NCBI GenBank assembly: GCA_003427395.1
Contig: BFEA01000637.1
Coordinates: 10,194 to 34,689, forward strand
Direction: 5' to 3'
DNA length: 24,496 nucleotides
Source of the DNA: Chara braunii
Lineage: Eukaryota > Streptophyta > Charophyceae > Charales > Characeae
The translations under genes and the position numbers were made by a program. Shown piece after piece: positions 9,035 through 18,646 of this stretch (positions within the stretch are counted from its first letter, which is position 1; every line of letters starts with the position of its first letter). The notes under the pieces were generated by a model that worked only from the letters and a program-made list of their open reading frames with translations, did not search any database and was not told the origin of the DNA.

Positions 9035-9296
9035 TGAGGGAATATGTCGGATCATTCTTCATAGGAAGAGTGCAAGTTTTAGCATGACCGATAATGTTGT
9101 AAACGATCCGTTTTAGAGAGGGGTCCCGTTCTACTCTGGAGGACAGGCTGGTTTCAAGGATTATGCACTGGAGGGTACTGTTTTTTCTACGAGTTCCTTC
9201 ATTAGGGCAACATGTATATTACTAGTAGGCGGTGGTTGCCTGTGGATCGTTACTCGTGTGGGACCTAGTAAGTGTCAGATCGTGGAAATTAGATAA
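9024..9296 (+). pseudogene. Candidate small ORF overlapping the previous one, one TAG
   Basis: ATG 9024 lies inside the end of the preceding ORF. The frame runs about 90 codons to TAA 9294-9296, interrupted once by TAG 9114-9116. The last part is hydrophobic (ATCILLVGGGCLWIVTRVG), like a single membrane segment, and ends SKCQIVEIR. No family is recognised. Confidence 0.2.
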
Positions 9297-9301
9297 ACAT
9301 T

Positions 9302-9694
9302 ATGAGTACGGTTGGAGAAAGTTGGGGATGTGAGAAACTGATAGTGGATCTGGGGGATATGCGAATGCACAGTGTTTTGTATCGAAGCTTTTCAGAGATA
9401 GGTTCGTGCATTTTGATAATGAAAGCCTGAATGTTCGGTTACTGTTTGGACGCTCTGATCGTTTTTGGCGAAATTTTGAGTGTTTGTGGGTCGTCCTGGT
9501 TACGTATATCTGTACATCAGACGAATCTCTCTTACATGTGCTTTGATTGGTTTAGTAATTGTGCGTTTGTATGCACATTTTCGGTTTGCAGAGTAGTTGA
9601 GTATATGTATAGACAGGTGTATGTGGGATCCATTTGTAATTGCTTATTAATAATTGTGTATGTGCGTAAACGTGTGTATGTGAGTTTTTTCTAA
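9302..9694 (+). pseudogene. Candidate small ORF with hydrophobic segments, one TGA
   Basis: ATG 9302 sits 5 bases after the previous stop. The frame reads 42 codons to TGA 9428-9430, then restarts at once with ATG 9431 for 87 more codons in the same frame. The second part is Cys- and hydrophobic-rich with possible membrane segments (LDALIVFGEILSVCG; CNCLLIIVYV). It ends at a TTTTTT/TAA-repeat boundary. It may be chance, and the arrangement with the two upstream ORFs is the main reason to list it. Confidence 0.2.
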
Positions 9695-9711
9695 TAATAA
9701 TAATAATAATA
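9692..9711. repeat. (TAA)n trinucleotide microsatellite
   Basis: Six to seven perfect TAA/AAT units follow the end of the candidate ORF cluster directly. Confidence 0.9.
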
Positions 9712-10885
9712 GAAGTATGTTTATCTAAAATGGAGTTACGTGTGTCGTGAGGTAATCATTCATGTGTGTGTATCGACATTGTTTTAAGTATATTTCATAT
9801 GTTATAGCGGTAGGTATTTCTAATTAGAAAAGGTCTGTATGTAATGCGTATGCTTCATTGTGTATGTGTGCGTCCCGAGGTAATCATTCATGGAAGGTGT
9901 GGATATGTTTTTGTGTGTGGGTGTTTGCTTAATGATGTGATAATTAGGGTATTTTATTAATTATAATTATATCTGAGTGCGTCATGTTCTCGAAAAACCA
10001 TGAAGCGTGTATGCTTTGTGTATTTTACGCATATACTAAGGGAAGGCATTATCTAATTATTCTTGTAACAAGTAAAAATATGTGCAAGGGTTTATTCGTA
10101 CGGTGATGTGTATATGCGTGTCGGGGGTTAGGTTATTCTAGCCCATTTTCTAGAATTGCAAGAACGTGCTGGTAATATTGAATTCAGCCTCGGGTGTAGT
10201 TGCGCATTTTGTGAAATCGAGCCCCCGTGCGGGTTTGGAACATGTATTAATCGGGGTTATTAGTAGTATTGCGAGATTTTCTGGATATCGTCATTTGTCC
10301 TTATGGGCTGAATCGTGTGAGAGATTACATTCGAGCTTTATAAGCTAGGGTATATATTGGTGCTGGTGTCATTAGGCTATACATACTGTAGGGGACGTTA
10401 TTAAATGTAAGGGTTATATTATGTTTAACCAATTTACTGTATAAAACGTTACTTGTTACTTCTAAGTTCTAACGATGGTATATATTCCCACATTATTGGG
10501 CATCAATATGGATATATTTGTATCAGGTAAATGACACGGGAACTACCGGGAATTACGTGCGTGTGTATAATAGGTTGGAGTTATATTAATTAAAGTGTCG
10601 AACCAATTCGTAGCCATGTGTATGCATGACTTTACTGGTTTAACCGATTCTAACAGAGAAAATCACGTGTTCTCGCAGATAAAAACCTAAAGTTATGCGC
10701 ATGGAGTAACGATGTTGTGTTAGGTTTAACCGTGCAGGCTCTATCGTATCTAGTCATAGTATCGTAAAGTTAGGTGCTAATCTGTATAGACTTGTCTTAA
10801 GCGGGTAGCTATATGGGTAAAGTTTCTTATCCACATATTTCGTGAAAGGGGTAAGTCGAGACAGCTAAAAAAAGATTACTGTATG
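9712..10885. other. Non-coding AT/GT-rich region
   Basis: I find no supportable gene. A 16-base exact direct repeat, GAGGTAATCATTCATG, occurs at 9749-9764 and 9877-9892. A 60-codon open frame at 10166-10348 has only a GTG start and no domain-like content. Confidence 0.55.
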
Positions 10886-11730
10886 TAGAAATGAACCAGT
10901 GTCAGGTTAACTTTGAATTCCTCTTGTTAAGTAAGGAAGGTATTATGCACCACGATCTAGTGCAATAGTCGTTTCAATATATCAGCGTAAGTGTCCGTAG
11001 GCTGAGGAGGTATTTGCGTCCGTTTTATCATCGTAAACATTGGGTATGAGTTGTAGACAAGGCAATTATTTTTTAAGGTGTTGTTTCGCTGCCTTGTGTT
11101 GCTTGAGAACAAACGTCAGAAGGCAACGGAGCAAAACCCTTTTTTTTAAGAAAAAATTAAGGGTATTACGATTTTTATGTTATCTTAAACGCTCATACCT
11201 CTCTGATGATCGAAATCCGGGATATATATAATTCCGGGTGAATGTGTTATCAGAAAAATTAGAAACCGGATTTATATCACTTCGTGGACATTTCTCACTG
11301 CGAACATGATTTAACGACATTACCACACTATTCATAAATGTATTATATGCACAATGGTAATATCGTTAGATTGCGTTCGGGATTACATCGTAATGGCAGG
11401 GACACGGCTGCTTTTCGATAATTGGTATGTTTGTGGTGATATAAAATTTGGTTTTAACTTTCCCGAAGTTTCGGATAAACATCCGCCTGTAATTGCATAT
11501 ATCTAATACAAGCGTTTATTAAATTGATCTGAAAATTCTAGTGTCCTAGGGGGTAAGAAACTAATGACCCTCAATCAAAAAGTCATAATATCTCAGGCAT
11601 AACATCAGGGAATTGAAGTATCTATTTAATAATTTCCTGAAGTGTCACATACCAAGATCACAAATAGCCTTGCAGACTGACGATTACCTTCCCATTCCTG
11701 GTTTTGTCAAGCCATGACCAAATAACCATC
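10886..11730. repeat. Complex repeat array, unit 1 (modules L-M-R)
   Basis: This is the most complete unit. Module L (10886-11088) contains TGCAATAGTCGTTTCAATAT and GGGTATGAGTTGTAGA. Module M (about 11113-11373) contains TTATATCACTTCGTGGACA. Module R (about 11374-11730) contains GGTAAGAAACTAATGACCC and CAGGCATAACATCAGG. The unit is AT-rich and shows no coding potential. The next L module starts 845 bp downstream. Confidence 0.75.
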
Positions 11731-12350
11731 CGAAATGCACCAGTGTTGGGTTAATGTTGTAGAAGTTACGTTGTTTTTTTCTGGTTAAGTCAGGAAGGTA
11801 TTTTGCACGTCGATCCAGTGCAATAGTCGTTTCAATATATTAACGTGAGTGTCTCTAGGTTGAATAGGCATTTCCGTCCGTTTTATCATTGTAAAAATTG
11901 GGTATGAGTTGTAGATAAGGCAATTATTTTTTAACGTGTTGTTACGTTGTCCGGGGTTACATCGTAATGACAGACACACGCCTGCTTCTCAATGTATGGC
12001 ATGCTCGTAGTGATATAAAATCTAGTTTTTACTTTCCCGATGTTTTGGATAAACATCCGTCCGTAATTGTATATATCCAATACAAACGTTTATTAAAATA
12101 ATTTAAAAATTCTAGCATCGTAGGGGGTAGGAAACTAACGACCCTCAATCAAAAAGTTGCAGTACCTCAGGCATAACATCAGGAGGTTGAAGTATCTATT
12201 TTATATTTTTCCTGAAGTGCCACATATCCTGATCTCAAATAACGTTGTATACTAACGATAACTTTTTCATTCCTGGTTTTACCAAACCATAACCAACTAA
12301 CCATTCGATAAATTTTATGACAAGATCGAAAGAATTTCAAAAAAGCCTTT
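11731..12350. repeat. Complex repeat array, unit 2 (L-R, module M missing)
   Basis: Module L (11731-11943) is followed directly by module R (about 11944-12350). The M module present between them in unit 1 is absent, with a clean junction near GTTACGTTGTCCGGGG. R extends further than in unit 1 (GATAAATTTTATGACAAGAT). A 64-codon minus-strand ORF across 11785-11979 lies inside the repeat and is not taken as a gene. Confidence 0.75.
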
Positions 12351-13000
12351 AAACGACAGAAGGCAGCGGAGCAAAATATGTTTTACGATTTTTGTGCTAT
12401 CTTAAACACTTATACCTGTCTGATGACAGAATCCCGGATAGAAATAATTTCGGGTGAATGTTTTATCAGAAAAATTATGAACCGGATTTATATCACTTCG
12501 TGGACACTTCTTACTGCGAAATAAATCCGAACATGGTATTACCACATTATATATAAAGGAGTTATATACACAGTGGTAATATCGTTAGATTGTGTTCGAG
12601 AATATATCGTATTGGCAGGCACACGCCTGCATCTCAATGAATGGTATGCTGGTAGCGATATAAAATCTGGTTTTTATTTTTCCGATGTTTCAGATAAACA
12701 TCTGCAAGTAATTGTATGTATCCAATATAAGCGTTTATTAAAATAATCTGAAAATTCTAGCGTCCTAGGGGGTAGAAAACTAATGACCCTCAATCAAAAG
12801 AAGTCGCAGTATCTTAGGCATAGCATCAGGAAGTTGAGGTCTCTATTTTATATTTTTTTTAAGTGCCACATCCCAAGATATGAATTAGCCTTGCATACTG
12901 ACGATATCCTTTCCATTCCTGGTTTTACCAAGCCATAACCAATTAACCATCCGATAAACTTTATGACCAGATCAAACGAATTTCATAAAGGCACAACCAT
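12351..13000. repeat. Complex repeat array, unit 3 (M-R, module L missing)
   Basis: Module M restarts at about 12353 (GACAGAAGGCAGCGGAGCAA against GTCAGAAGGCAACGGAGCAA in unit 1). It leads into module R at about 12590, which shares the extended tail (GATAAACTTTATGACCAGAT) with unit 2. No L module precedes it. Similarity ends near 13000. Confidence 0.75.
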
Positions 13001-13990
13001 ATACACCGGAAAGATTTCATTTGAAAAAACTGTTTCGCTTTTTACACCTTCTTGAGTTAGTATTACAAAGTGATGGACACATAACATCTCGTGGGGGAAT
13101 TTTATACGTAGTGGTATAAAATATGGCTTTTTATTTTAAATTTTCGTAAGCGTAAAGTGTGATTAATGAATTTCTAACAAATATGCGTGATTACTGTAGT
13201 TAAACTTAATACCAAAGGAATACAGAAGCGATATTTGTCGGGGAAGGAGGAAAAATTATTATCACAATCCAAATTGAAGCCCAATACAACTATGAAAATG
13301 TATTGGTACAGCGGTATGATGATTTTTTAGTATTATGAGCGAGTATCAGTGTATTGCAATTCTAAAACCTAAAGCAGAGGAGGGCTATATTGATAATTGC
13401 AAATAGTATGTCCATTGATAGATGCCAAGAGTTGAATTATCCATTGCGTAAGAGATACATGGGAATGCGTTCAATGAGTATTTGGTTATAGCTACAGTCG
13501 TTATTTTTTCAGATCTTAGTTAGTCATAGAATTAGTTCGTGACGCGTAGACAGAGGCGCTGCGAATAGCAATCCCGTTAATGGATGGTGATCTTGCATGC
13601 ATCAAAACATCGAAAAAAATATCATTCAACTAGTTCTGTACCTTTTATCCAAGCTGTTCGTCCCACAATATTGGAGTGATGTGCAAAATGAGTCGTATGT
13701 AATGGGGGTGCGCAATTATATGGGAGATCGGTCTCAAAATGTCACAAGTGGTTGTTATCTGGGTAAGTGTAAATCGAGGGTTTAAGTTGCAATGAGTGGG
13801 GAAGCTCTATTGTAGGTAGATGTTATGTATGTGAGGTTTTACGTGTACTTATGCGGAGGACTGTAAATATAAAATAGATGATGTTTCGTAGCAATATGTA
13901 TATTTTAACGTGTAGCGAGCAACATGCAATCTCTTAATCAAAGCAGTGAAGGTATGATGTATAGGTGTGCGGGCAACCGATGATGGGGAC

Positions 13991-14018
13991 AGGGGGTGGG
14001 GGGTGGGGGGTGGGTGGG

Positions 14019-14109
<91 letters not shown>
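13991..14109. repeat. G-rich tract ending in 87 consecutive G
   Basis: GGGGGTGGG-type repeats lead into GGGTTTA and then an uninterrupted run of 87 G at 14023-14109. Such a run could form G-quadruplexes if real. It could equally be a sequencing or assembly artefact, because pure homopolymers of this length are rarely resolved. Confidence 0.9.
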
Positions 14110-14110
<1 letters not shown>

Positions 14111-15399
14111 GGTAGATAGATTGGAGAATTAGGTATTGTTAGGTTGATGTTACTGTGGTGTATATGAGTGTGTTAGGTCGGACGATCGGCATGGTGGGGA
14201 TTCGACCCCAGCCATAGCAACAGGATCATTGATCCGGGAGAGTGTGTGGGGGGGGGTTTGTGTAGCAACACAGCTATCCTCAAAAAAAGTTTTGGGGACA
14301 TTAGACATAAGCCTTATAGCCCATGTTAGCCACGCACAGTGTACACACAACAAAATGTAGGAGCAATTAGAGTTAGCATGTTAGCAAAGACCCAACCGTA
14401 AGGGGGGTGCACGCCCTTAAGCGCGCTTTTCACCGCCTAGCACCCATAGCAGCTCATCAGAGGGGTTAGCTTAGTAGATGCTCCTGTTAGTACGGGTTGG
14501 GGGGCAAGAGGCAAGCCATAGTAGGCAGTATGTAGGGGACTCGTACAATACGTTTTGCTTTTTTGTTGAGGGGTTGAGTTTGGTGTCGTAATTGTTCAGA
14601 GGGCTTAGTATCGTCTCGTATCTGTATTTTCCAGGATGAAGATTGGAGGGGCGGGGGTGTTTGGTGGTGGACGCCATGTCTGCATAAGTGTGACTATTGA
14701 TATTATGGTTTTTTTTTTATGTTGGGGACTAGTATAATATATTTGTTGCTACGCTGAGGGGTTAATGTTTTTCTAAGCATGCTTTGTGTAAGGGGTTGTT
14801 ATAGCCGTTGTATCAGTGCGATTCTGGGGTGCAGCGAGGGAGGACGAAAGTGTCTGGAATTTGACACATGGATGTATTGTCTGTTCTGTGTGTAAGTTAT
14901 GGTCTGCATAGTGGTGCAGCATCTGTGTATCGTGGTCGGGGGCTTGTCTTGTAGTTTACGTGCCAGAGCAGCATTTCATATCATAGGATTCAAGGGTTTT
15001 GTTTTTTATGGGGTATCGCGTGCAACTATGTGTGTATTGTTTGTCCTGAATGGGGTTGACTGGCTATGGAGGAAGTATGTGATGTTGAATCTTGTTTGTT
15101 TTTAATGCGCGTGCGTTGTTTTATCTAGTGGCATTCGCGTCGTTTCGGGCATGTGTTTTCAGCATGTAGCGTTTAGACTATATAGGGTATAGTTGGATAG
15201 CGTGTGGGTTTCAGGTATTACCGGGCCGTGAATATTTTTGCTTTAGTATAGTGTGTAAGCTTTGTATTATGCGATTAGGCACTCCCAGAACTTGAAACTG
15301 TAGGAACCGGTGTAGTAATTGTACCGGATAGGTATATTGGTGGCCGTACTGTAAAAAAGGTGCTAGGACTAGTCGAGTTCTCGGAGTGTGTCTTTGTCT

Positions 15400-15670
15400 A
15401 TATATATTATATTTTTAATTTTTTTATTGATCCTCATTTAGTAGTAAAGATTTCAAATTTTATTTTTATTTTATTATTTTATTATTTAATTATTATTATT
15501 TATTATTTATTATTTTATTATTTTTTAATTATTTTTTATTTTATTTTATTTTTAATTTTTAATTTTATTTATTTATTTATCTATTTATTAATTAATTAAT
15601 TAATTAATTAATTAATTAATTAATTTTTATTTTATTGTTATTCTATTATTTTAATATTTAATTTTATAAT
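15400..15670. repeat. AT-rich low-complexity block with (ATTA)n
   Basis: A/T-only sequence with a perfect ATTA tetranucleotide run at about 15587-15624. It resembles the AT block at 172-250 and forms the left part of the locus into which two transposons inserted. Confidence 0.85.
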
Positions 15671-15678
15671 TTTATTTT

Positions 15679-15876
15679 CTAGGCTACCAGAGTGGCCCGG
15701 GGTCACTTGCCCGGGTGTTCGGGGTGACCCTGAGGCAAAAGTTGTTCAGTTAATTTTTCTGCATAACATAGTTTTGTTTCGGATTTTTTGGAGTTTTTTT
15801 TTTTTTTTTTTTTTTGCTGGGACCGCCTTGCACGGGCTGGTCACCCGGGACCCGGGTGGCCCGGCTGGGAGCCTAG
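15679..15876. mobile_element. 198-bp MITE (MITE-A) with 8-bp target duplication
   Basis: The ends are inverted: CTAGGCTACCAG at the left and the complement of CTAGGCTCCCAG at the right, followed by GC-rich gggCCCGGGT-type inverted sequence. The element is flanked by perfect 8-bp duplications, tttatttt at 15671-15678 and 15877-15884. An 8-bp duplication with ends of this kind is typical of hAT transposons. There is no ORF. The interior around 15735-15815 (GTTCAGTTAATTTTTCTGCA... poly-T) resembles the 3' interior of MITE-B (16554-16645), so the two look related. AT-rich flanks make the duplication less decisive than usual. Confidence 0.65.
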
Positions 15877-15984
15877 TTTATTTTATTATTATTTTATTAT
15901 TTTATTACTTAATTTTACTTTTTTTAATTTAATTATTTTATTTTATTATTATTTTATTAAATTATTAAATTATTTTATTAATTT

Positions 15985-15992
15985 ATTATCTT
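15985..15992. repeat. 8-bp target-site duplication, left (attatctt)
   Basis: It is identical to 16748-16755 on the other side of MITE-B. The uninterrupted paralogous site at 242-249 has this octamer once. Confidence 0.85.
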
Positions 15993-16747
15993 CAGGGTTA
16001 CCTGACCGAACGTTCGGGGGCGCCCGGGCTGGCCTCTGAACGTTCGGGCGTTCGGGGGCCGAACACCTCCTGGTTCGGCCCCCGCCAAAAAATATTTCGG
16101 GGCCTTAAAATAAGTTTTTTTTTCTGATTTGTTTTTTGTCAGTTCTCTATGATGTACCCTACACGCCTATAAATTTTGAAGCCATTCTGCTAAGCCAGAA
16201 AAACATTAAAAATCCTCAAAGATGGGGGTGTCAAAACGTGCTCGCCCACTCACTATTTTGTTTTTTTTCACTTTTCACTTTTTGTTTTCCCTTTATTTCG
16301 GGGCCTAAAAAAATTTCTTATTTTTTGAAAACAAATTAATGAGTTATTGATTATTTAAACTACATATCTGTAAATTTTCAGGGAATTTTTCAATGCCAAA
16401 AAATAATAAAAAATCGGCAAAGATGGCGGTGTCGAAAAGGTGCTGGCACACTCACTCATTTTAATTCTCTTTTTATTTTTTCTCATTTTTATTATAGTGT
16501 TTATTTTTTGTATTGGATTTTTAATTCAAATTTGGTAAAGAATTTGGATATTCTGCCCAGACAAATGTTGTTTAGTTTATTTTTCTCCATAACATCGTTT
16601 CTTTTTCGGAATTTTTTGAGAACTTTGTTTTTTTTTTTTTTTTTGGTCCGCGTTCGGCCCGAACGGCCGAACGCCTCCCGTAGGGGTCTCGTACGTTCGG
16701 GCGTTCGGGTTCGGGCGTTCGGCCCGTCCCGAACGCCAGTAACCCTG
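15993..16747. mobile_element. 755-bp non-autonomous hAT-type element (MITE-B)
   Basis: The ends are perfect 9-bp terminal inverted repeats, CAGGGTTAC and GTAACCCTG. They are followed by subterminal arrays of CGTTCGGG/CCGAACG motifs at both ends (about 16010-16075 and 16655-16735), like transposase-binding repeats. An 8-bp duplication attatctt flanks it, and an empty site is present at 242-249. The interior is AT-rich and non-coding. It includes two 201-bp tandem units and poly-T tracts, so mobility would depend on a transposase encoded elsewhere. A CAGGG-type terminus with an 8-bp duplication is the hAT superfamily pattern. Confidence 0.85.
16094..16495. repeat. Two 201-bp tandem units inside MITE-B
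   Basis: ATTTCGGGGCC occurs at 16094 and 16295, and CAAAGATGG at 16217 and 16418. Both pairs are exactly 201 bp apart. The units are diverged in their T-rich parts but share the GTGTC.AAA..GTGCT.G and CACTCACT blocks. Confidence 0.75.
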
Positions 16748-16825
16748 ATTATCTTATTATATATTTAAAGAAGGATAATTTTAATTAAAGAAGTCTATTA
16801 TTATTTTTTCAAAAAAGGTTATATG
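16748..16825. repeat. Right flank of MITE-B, 78-bp copy of 242-319
   Basis: Identical to 242-319 except for one base (AAAGAAGG here, AAAAAAGG there). It begins with the right-hand target duplication of MITE-B and is cut at GGTTATATG by the start of the 5' LTR. Confidence 0.9.
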
Positions 16826-17369
16826 TGCGAGGCTACGCCCGCTCAGCCCCTTCGGGGCCTTTTTTGCAGCATGTCGGCCGCCCTACGTGAAGGCAGGCGC
16901 GACAGGCCCTCAGGGCCTCGATTTTTAGGGTACCCCGCAACTGGTGAAATTCAGACAGTTGCGCTGCGCCAGTTGGTTGGTCCTTGGGTGCAAGTGGCAT
17001 CTATGTGGTGTGGATCGGGATTGCGAGTGTTGCGAGAGACATACCTGGTGCTGGAAGCGTGCGACATTGTCCGCTGTATGCTTGTACTTCAGGGAGTTGT
17101 TGTTGTCAACATCGGCATTGTAGTATTAGGCTAGATAGGATCTGCCACAAGTAGTCTGGGCGCAGAGCGCCAATAGGATATCAACTCTTGTTCTTCGTTG
17201 ATGATGATGAGAGACTATNTCAGCATTGTCAATTACGAACTATTGGTGTGCTCTGATTTGGTGAATCTCGTGATGCATGACTACTGTTGGTTCGAGGTCA
17301 AGACTATCTGGACACATATGTATGATGTTGTTTGATTGCTGGAGTTCGCTAATGCTCATCTTCCTTGCA
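16826..17369 (+). repeat. 5' LTR of the Ty3/gypsy element
   Basis: It starts TGCGAGGCTAC and ends TTGCA, so it has the usual TG...CA ends. The right end is placed by the primer-binding site three bases further on. Its first 154 bp match the copy at 24320-24473 with five substitutions and no gaps. Near the start are two short perfect hairpins, GCCCC-TTC-GGGGC (16846-16858) and AGGCCC-TCA-GGGCCT (16904-16918). One N occurs at 17219. I see no clear TATA box. Confidence 0.8.
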
Positions 17370-17372
17370 AAT

Positions 17373-17384
17373 TGGTATCGGAGC
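17373..17384 (+). promoter_or_regulatory. Primer-binding site (initiator tRNA-Met type)
   Basis: TGGTATCGGAGC differs at one base from TGGTATCAGAGC, the usual plant LTR-element site complementary to the 3' end of initiator tRNA-Met. It lies three bases after the LTR end. Confidence 0.85.
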
Positions 17385-18646
17385 AGTGGTACGATTGCGC
17401 TCATCTGACGCTTGTCTTCTGCCTTATGCGGTACATACATGCGGTCTGCTGGGTGAGTTTGGCCGTAAGTGGTGTGTAGTGAGGAGGGTGGAGACGAGTG
17501 TGAAGGCGATCCAGGAGGTGAGGGGTTCGCCAGGAAGGCTACGTGAAGTGTAAGTGGTCTGGACAGTGTGATGAGAACTATCTAATGTGCGATTGATGCT
17601 GAGGTGGAACGGCGGATAATGCTGGTTGTGCCGATGCAGTGACTGGTCATCGCAATTGCCATTGGGTCATCTGGTGAGATTATCTCTGTGGTTGGGGGCA
17701 GCAATATTGAGGTACGTTACTCCCAACCTTGTCTACCCTCTCCAACACTTCTTACCGTGAGGTTGTGTGATCCAACTTGAGAGTCCTCTCATCGTGAGGT
17801 GTCGAGTGCGCTCAACCTTGAGAGTCGGCATACTTCCTGTGGAGCATCAGGGGGAAGAGGGCGTTGCTTTCTGAAGGGCCCTGGACGAAGCACTGGGTCA
17901 CGGTCACCATGCCAACCCACTGGGTGTAGTTCACGCATGCTTCGCTGCAAGTCTTTGGTTCTGTTGCTTGCGCAGATAGAGGTTAACTCGGGTGTGGCAG
18001 CCTCTTGAGACGCTTACCAGACCGTCTATAAACATTTCAGGTTGGGGACTCGGCTCTGAATCTGGCTGTGATCGTCGTCTGCGACGTAAAATAATTCCTG
18101 GAGTCACTTGGGGGCGGACGCCAAACCGCCTCTTGATCAGCCAGATCAACCGAGTGTAAGGCTCGTCGGCGTACGAGGATAAATAAGAGTGTTGTGGCTG
18201 CCTTGCTCGACGATAACCTGGGGCACAGGGGTGGGACCGGATTGCACACCTTCTGTCACGCATGCTACCTGATTGCTCAGGACGCTGACGGCAAGAGATA
18301 CTCAAGTGTAGACTAGAGAGAGGGGTTGATTCCAGGTGACAAGTTCGAGAAAATACCATGCTGTCCTATCCACACAAGTGAATCTATTTTTATGTTTTTG
18401 ATTAGTTAGATGGACTGCCATTGACATCTGACAGACAACATTAGTTAGAACTTTTGATTGTTCCTGGTGCTTCTGTTTGCGGACCAGTCATACTAAAAAT
18501 AGTTTCAGTTGTAGGAATCTGAATTATCTGTTGACCCCAAATGAAGTCTGTTCCAAAATAGCCACCATTAATTAGTTGGTATGTGCACTACGCTGCGGTA
18601 GACATCTTGAATGATCTAGTGTAGGCGGTGCACAGTGTTGTAGCCT
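17385..18646 (+). other. Long untranslated leader of the element
   Basis: About 1.26 kb separate the primer-binding site from the gag ATG. No sense ORF here looks like protein. Two diverged 37-bp units start with CGTGAGGT at 17756 and 17793 and each contain TTGAGAGTC. A 142-codon antisense ORF (18359-17931, ATG start) is present but shows no recognisable domain. The leader may hold packaging or translation-control sequence, but this is inference. Confidence 0.6.

Larger units (their letters stand above)
13001..15670. other. Long region without a supportable gene
   Basis: Apart from the G-run at 13991-14109 and the AT repeats after 15400, I see no gene, RNA gene or element ends. Short ORFs such as 62 codons at 13597 (+), 68 codons at 14677 (-), 67 codons at 14353 (-) and 68 codons at 14899 (+) are isolated, show no domain features and are close to chance length. 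The 14677 (-) ORF has a clean ATGGCG start context but nothing else to support it. Confidence 0.55.

Noticed and set aside
4546-9430. TGA reassigned to Trp, or stop codons repaired by RNA editing
   Set aside because: TGG is used normally for Trp, TAA and TAG also interrupt frames, and the intact RT ends at a normal stop. Mutation of CGA, CAG and CAA is simpler.
10886-13000. CRISPR array
   Set aside because: The repeat modules are hundreds of bases long, diverged and lack regular spacers, and the genome is eukaryotic.
14190-14215. GGGGATTCGACCCC, resembling a tRNA T-arm or B box
   Set aside because: The loop is one base short and no matching acceptor, D or anticodon arms are found on either strand within tRNA distance.
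14471-15105. Small genes at 14471-14677 (-) and 14899-15105 (+)
   Set aside because: They are 68 codons each, isolated, and have no domain features. A good start context alone is not enough.
17931-18359. 142-codon antisense ORF in the gypsy leader as a gene
   Set aside because: No domain, no homology recognised, and it lies in a GC-balanced leader where chance ORFs of this size occur. It is kept only as an observation.
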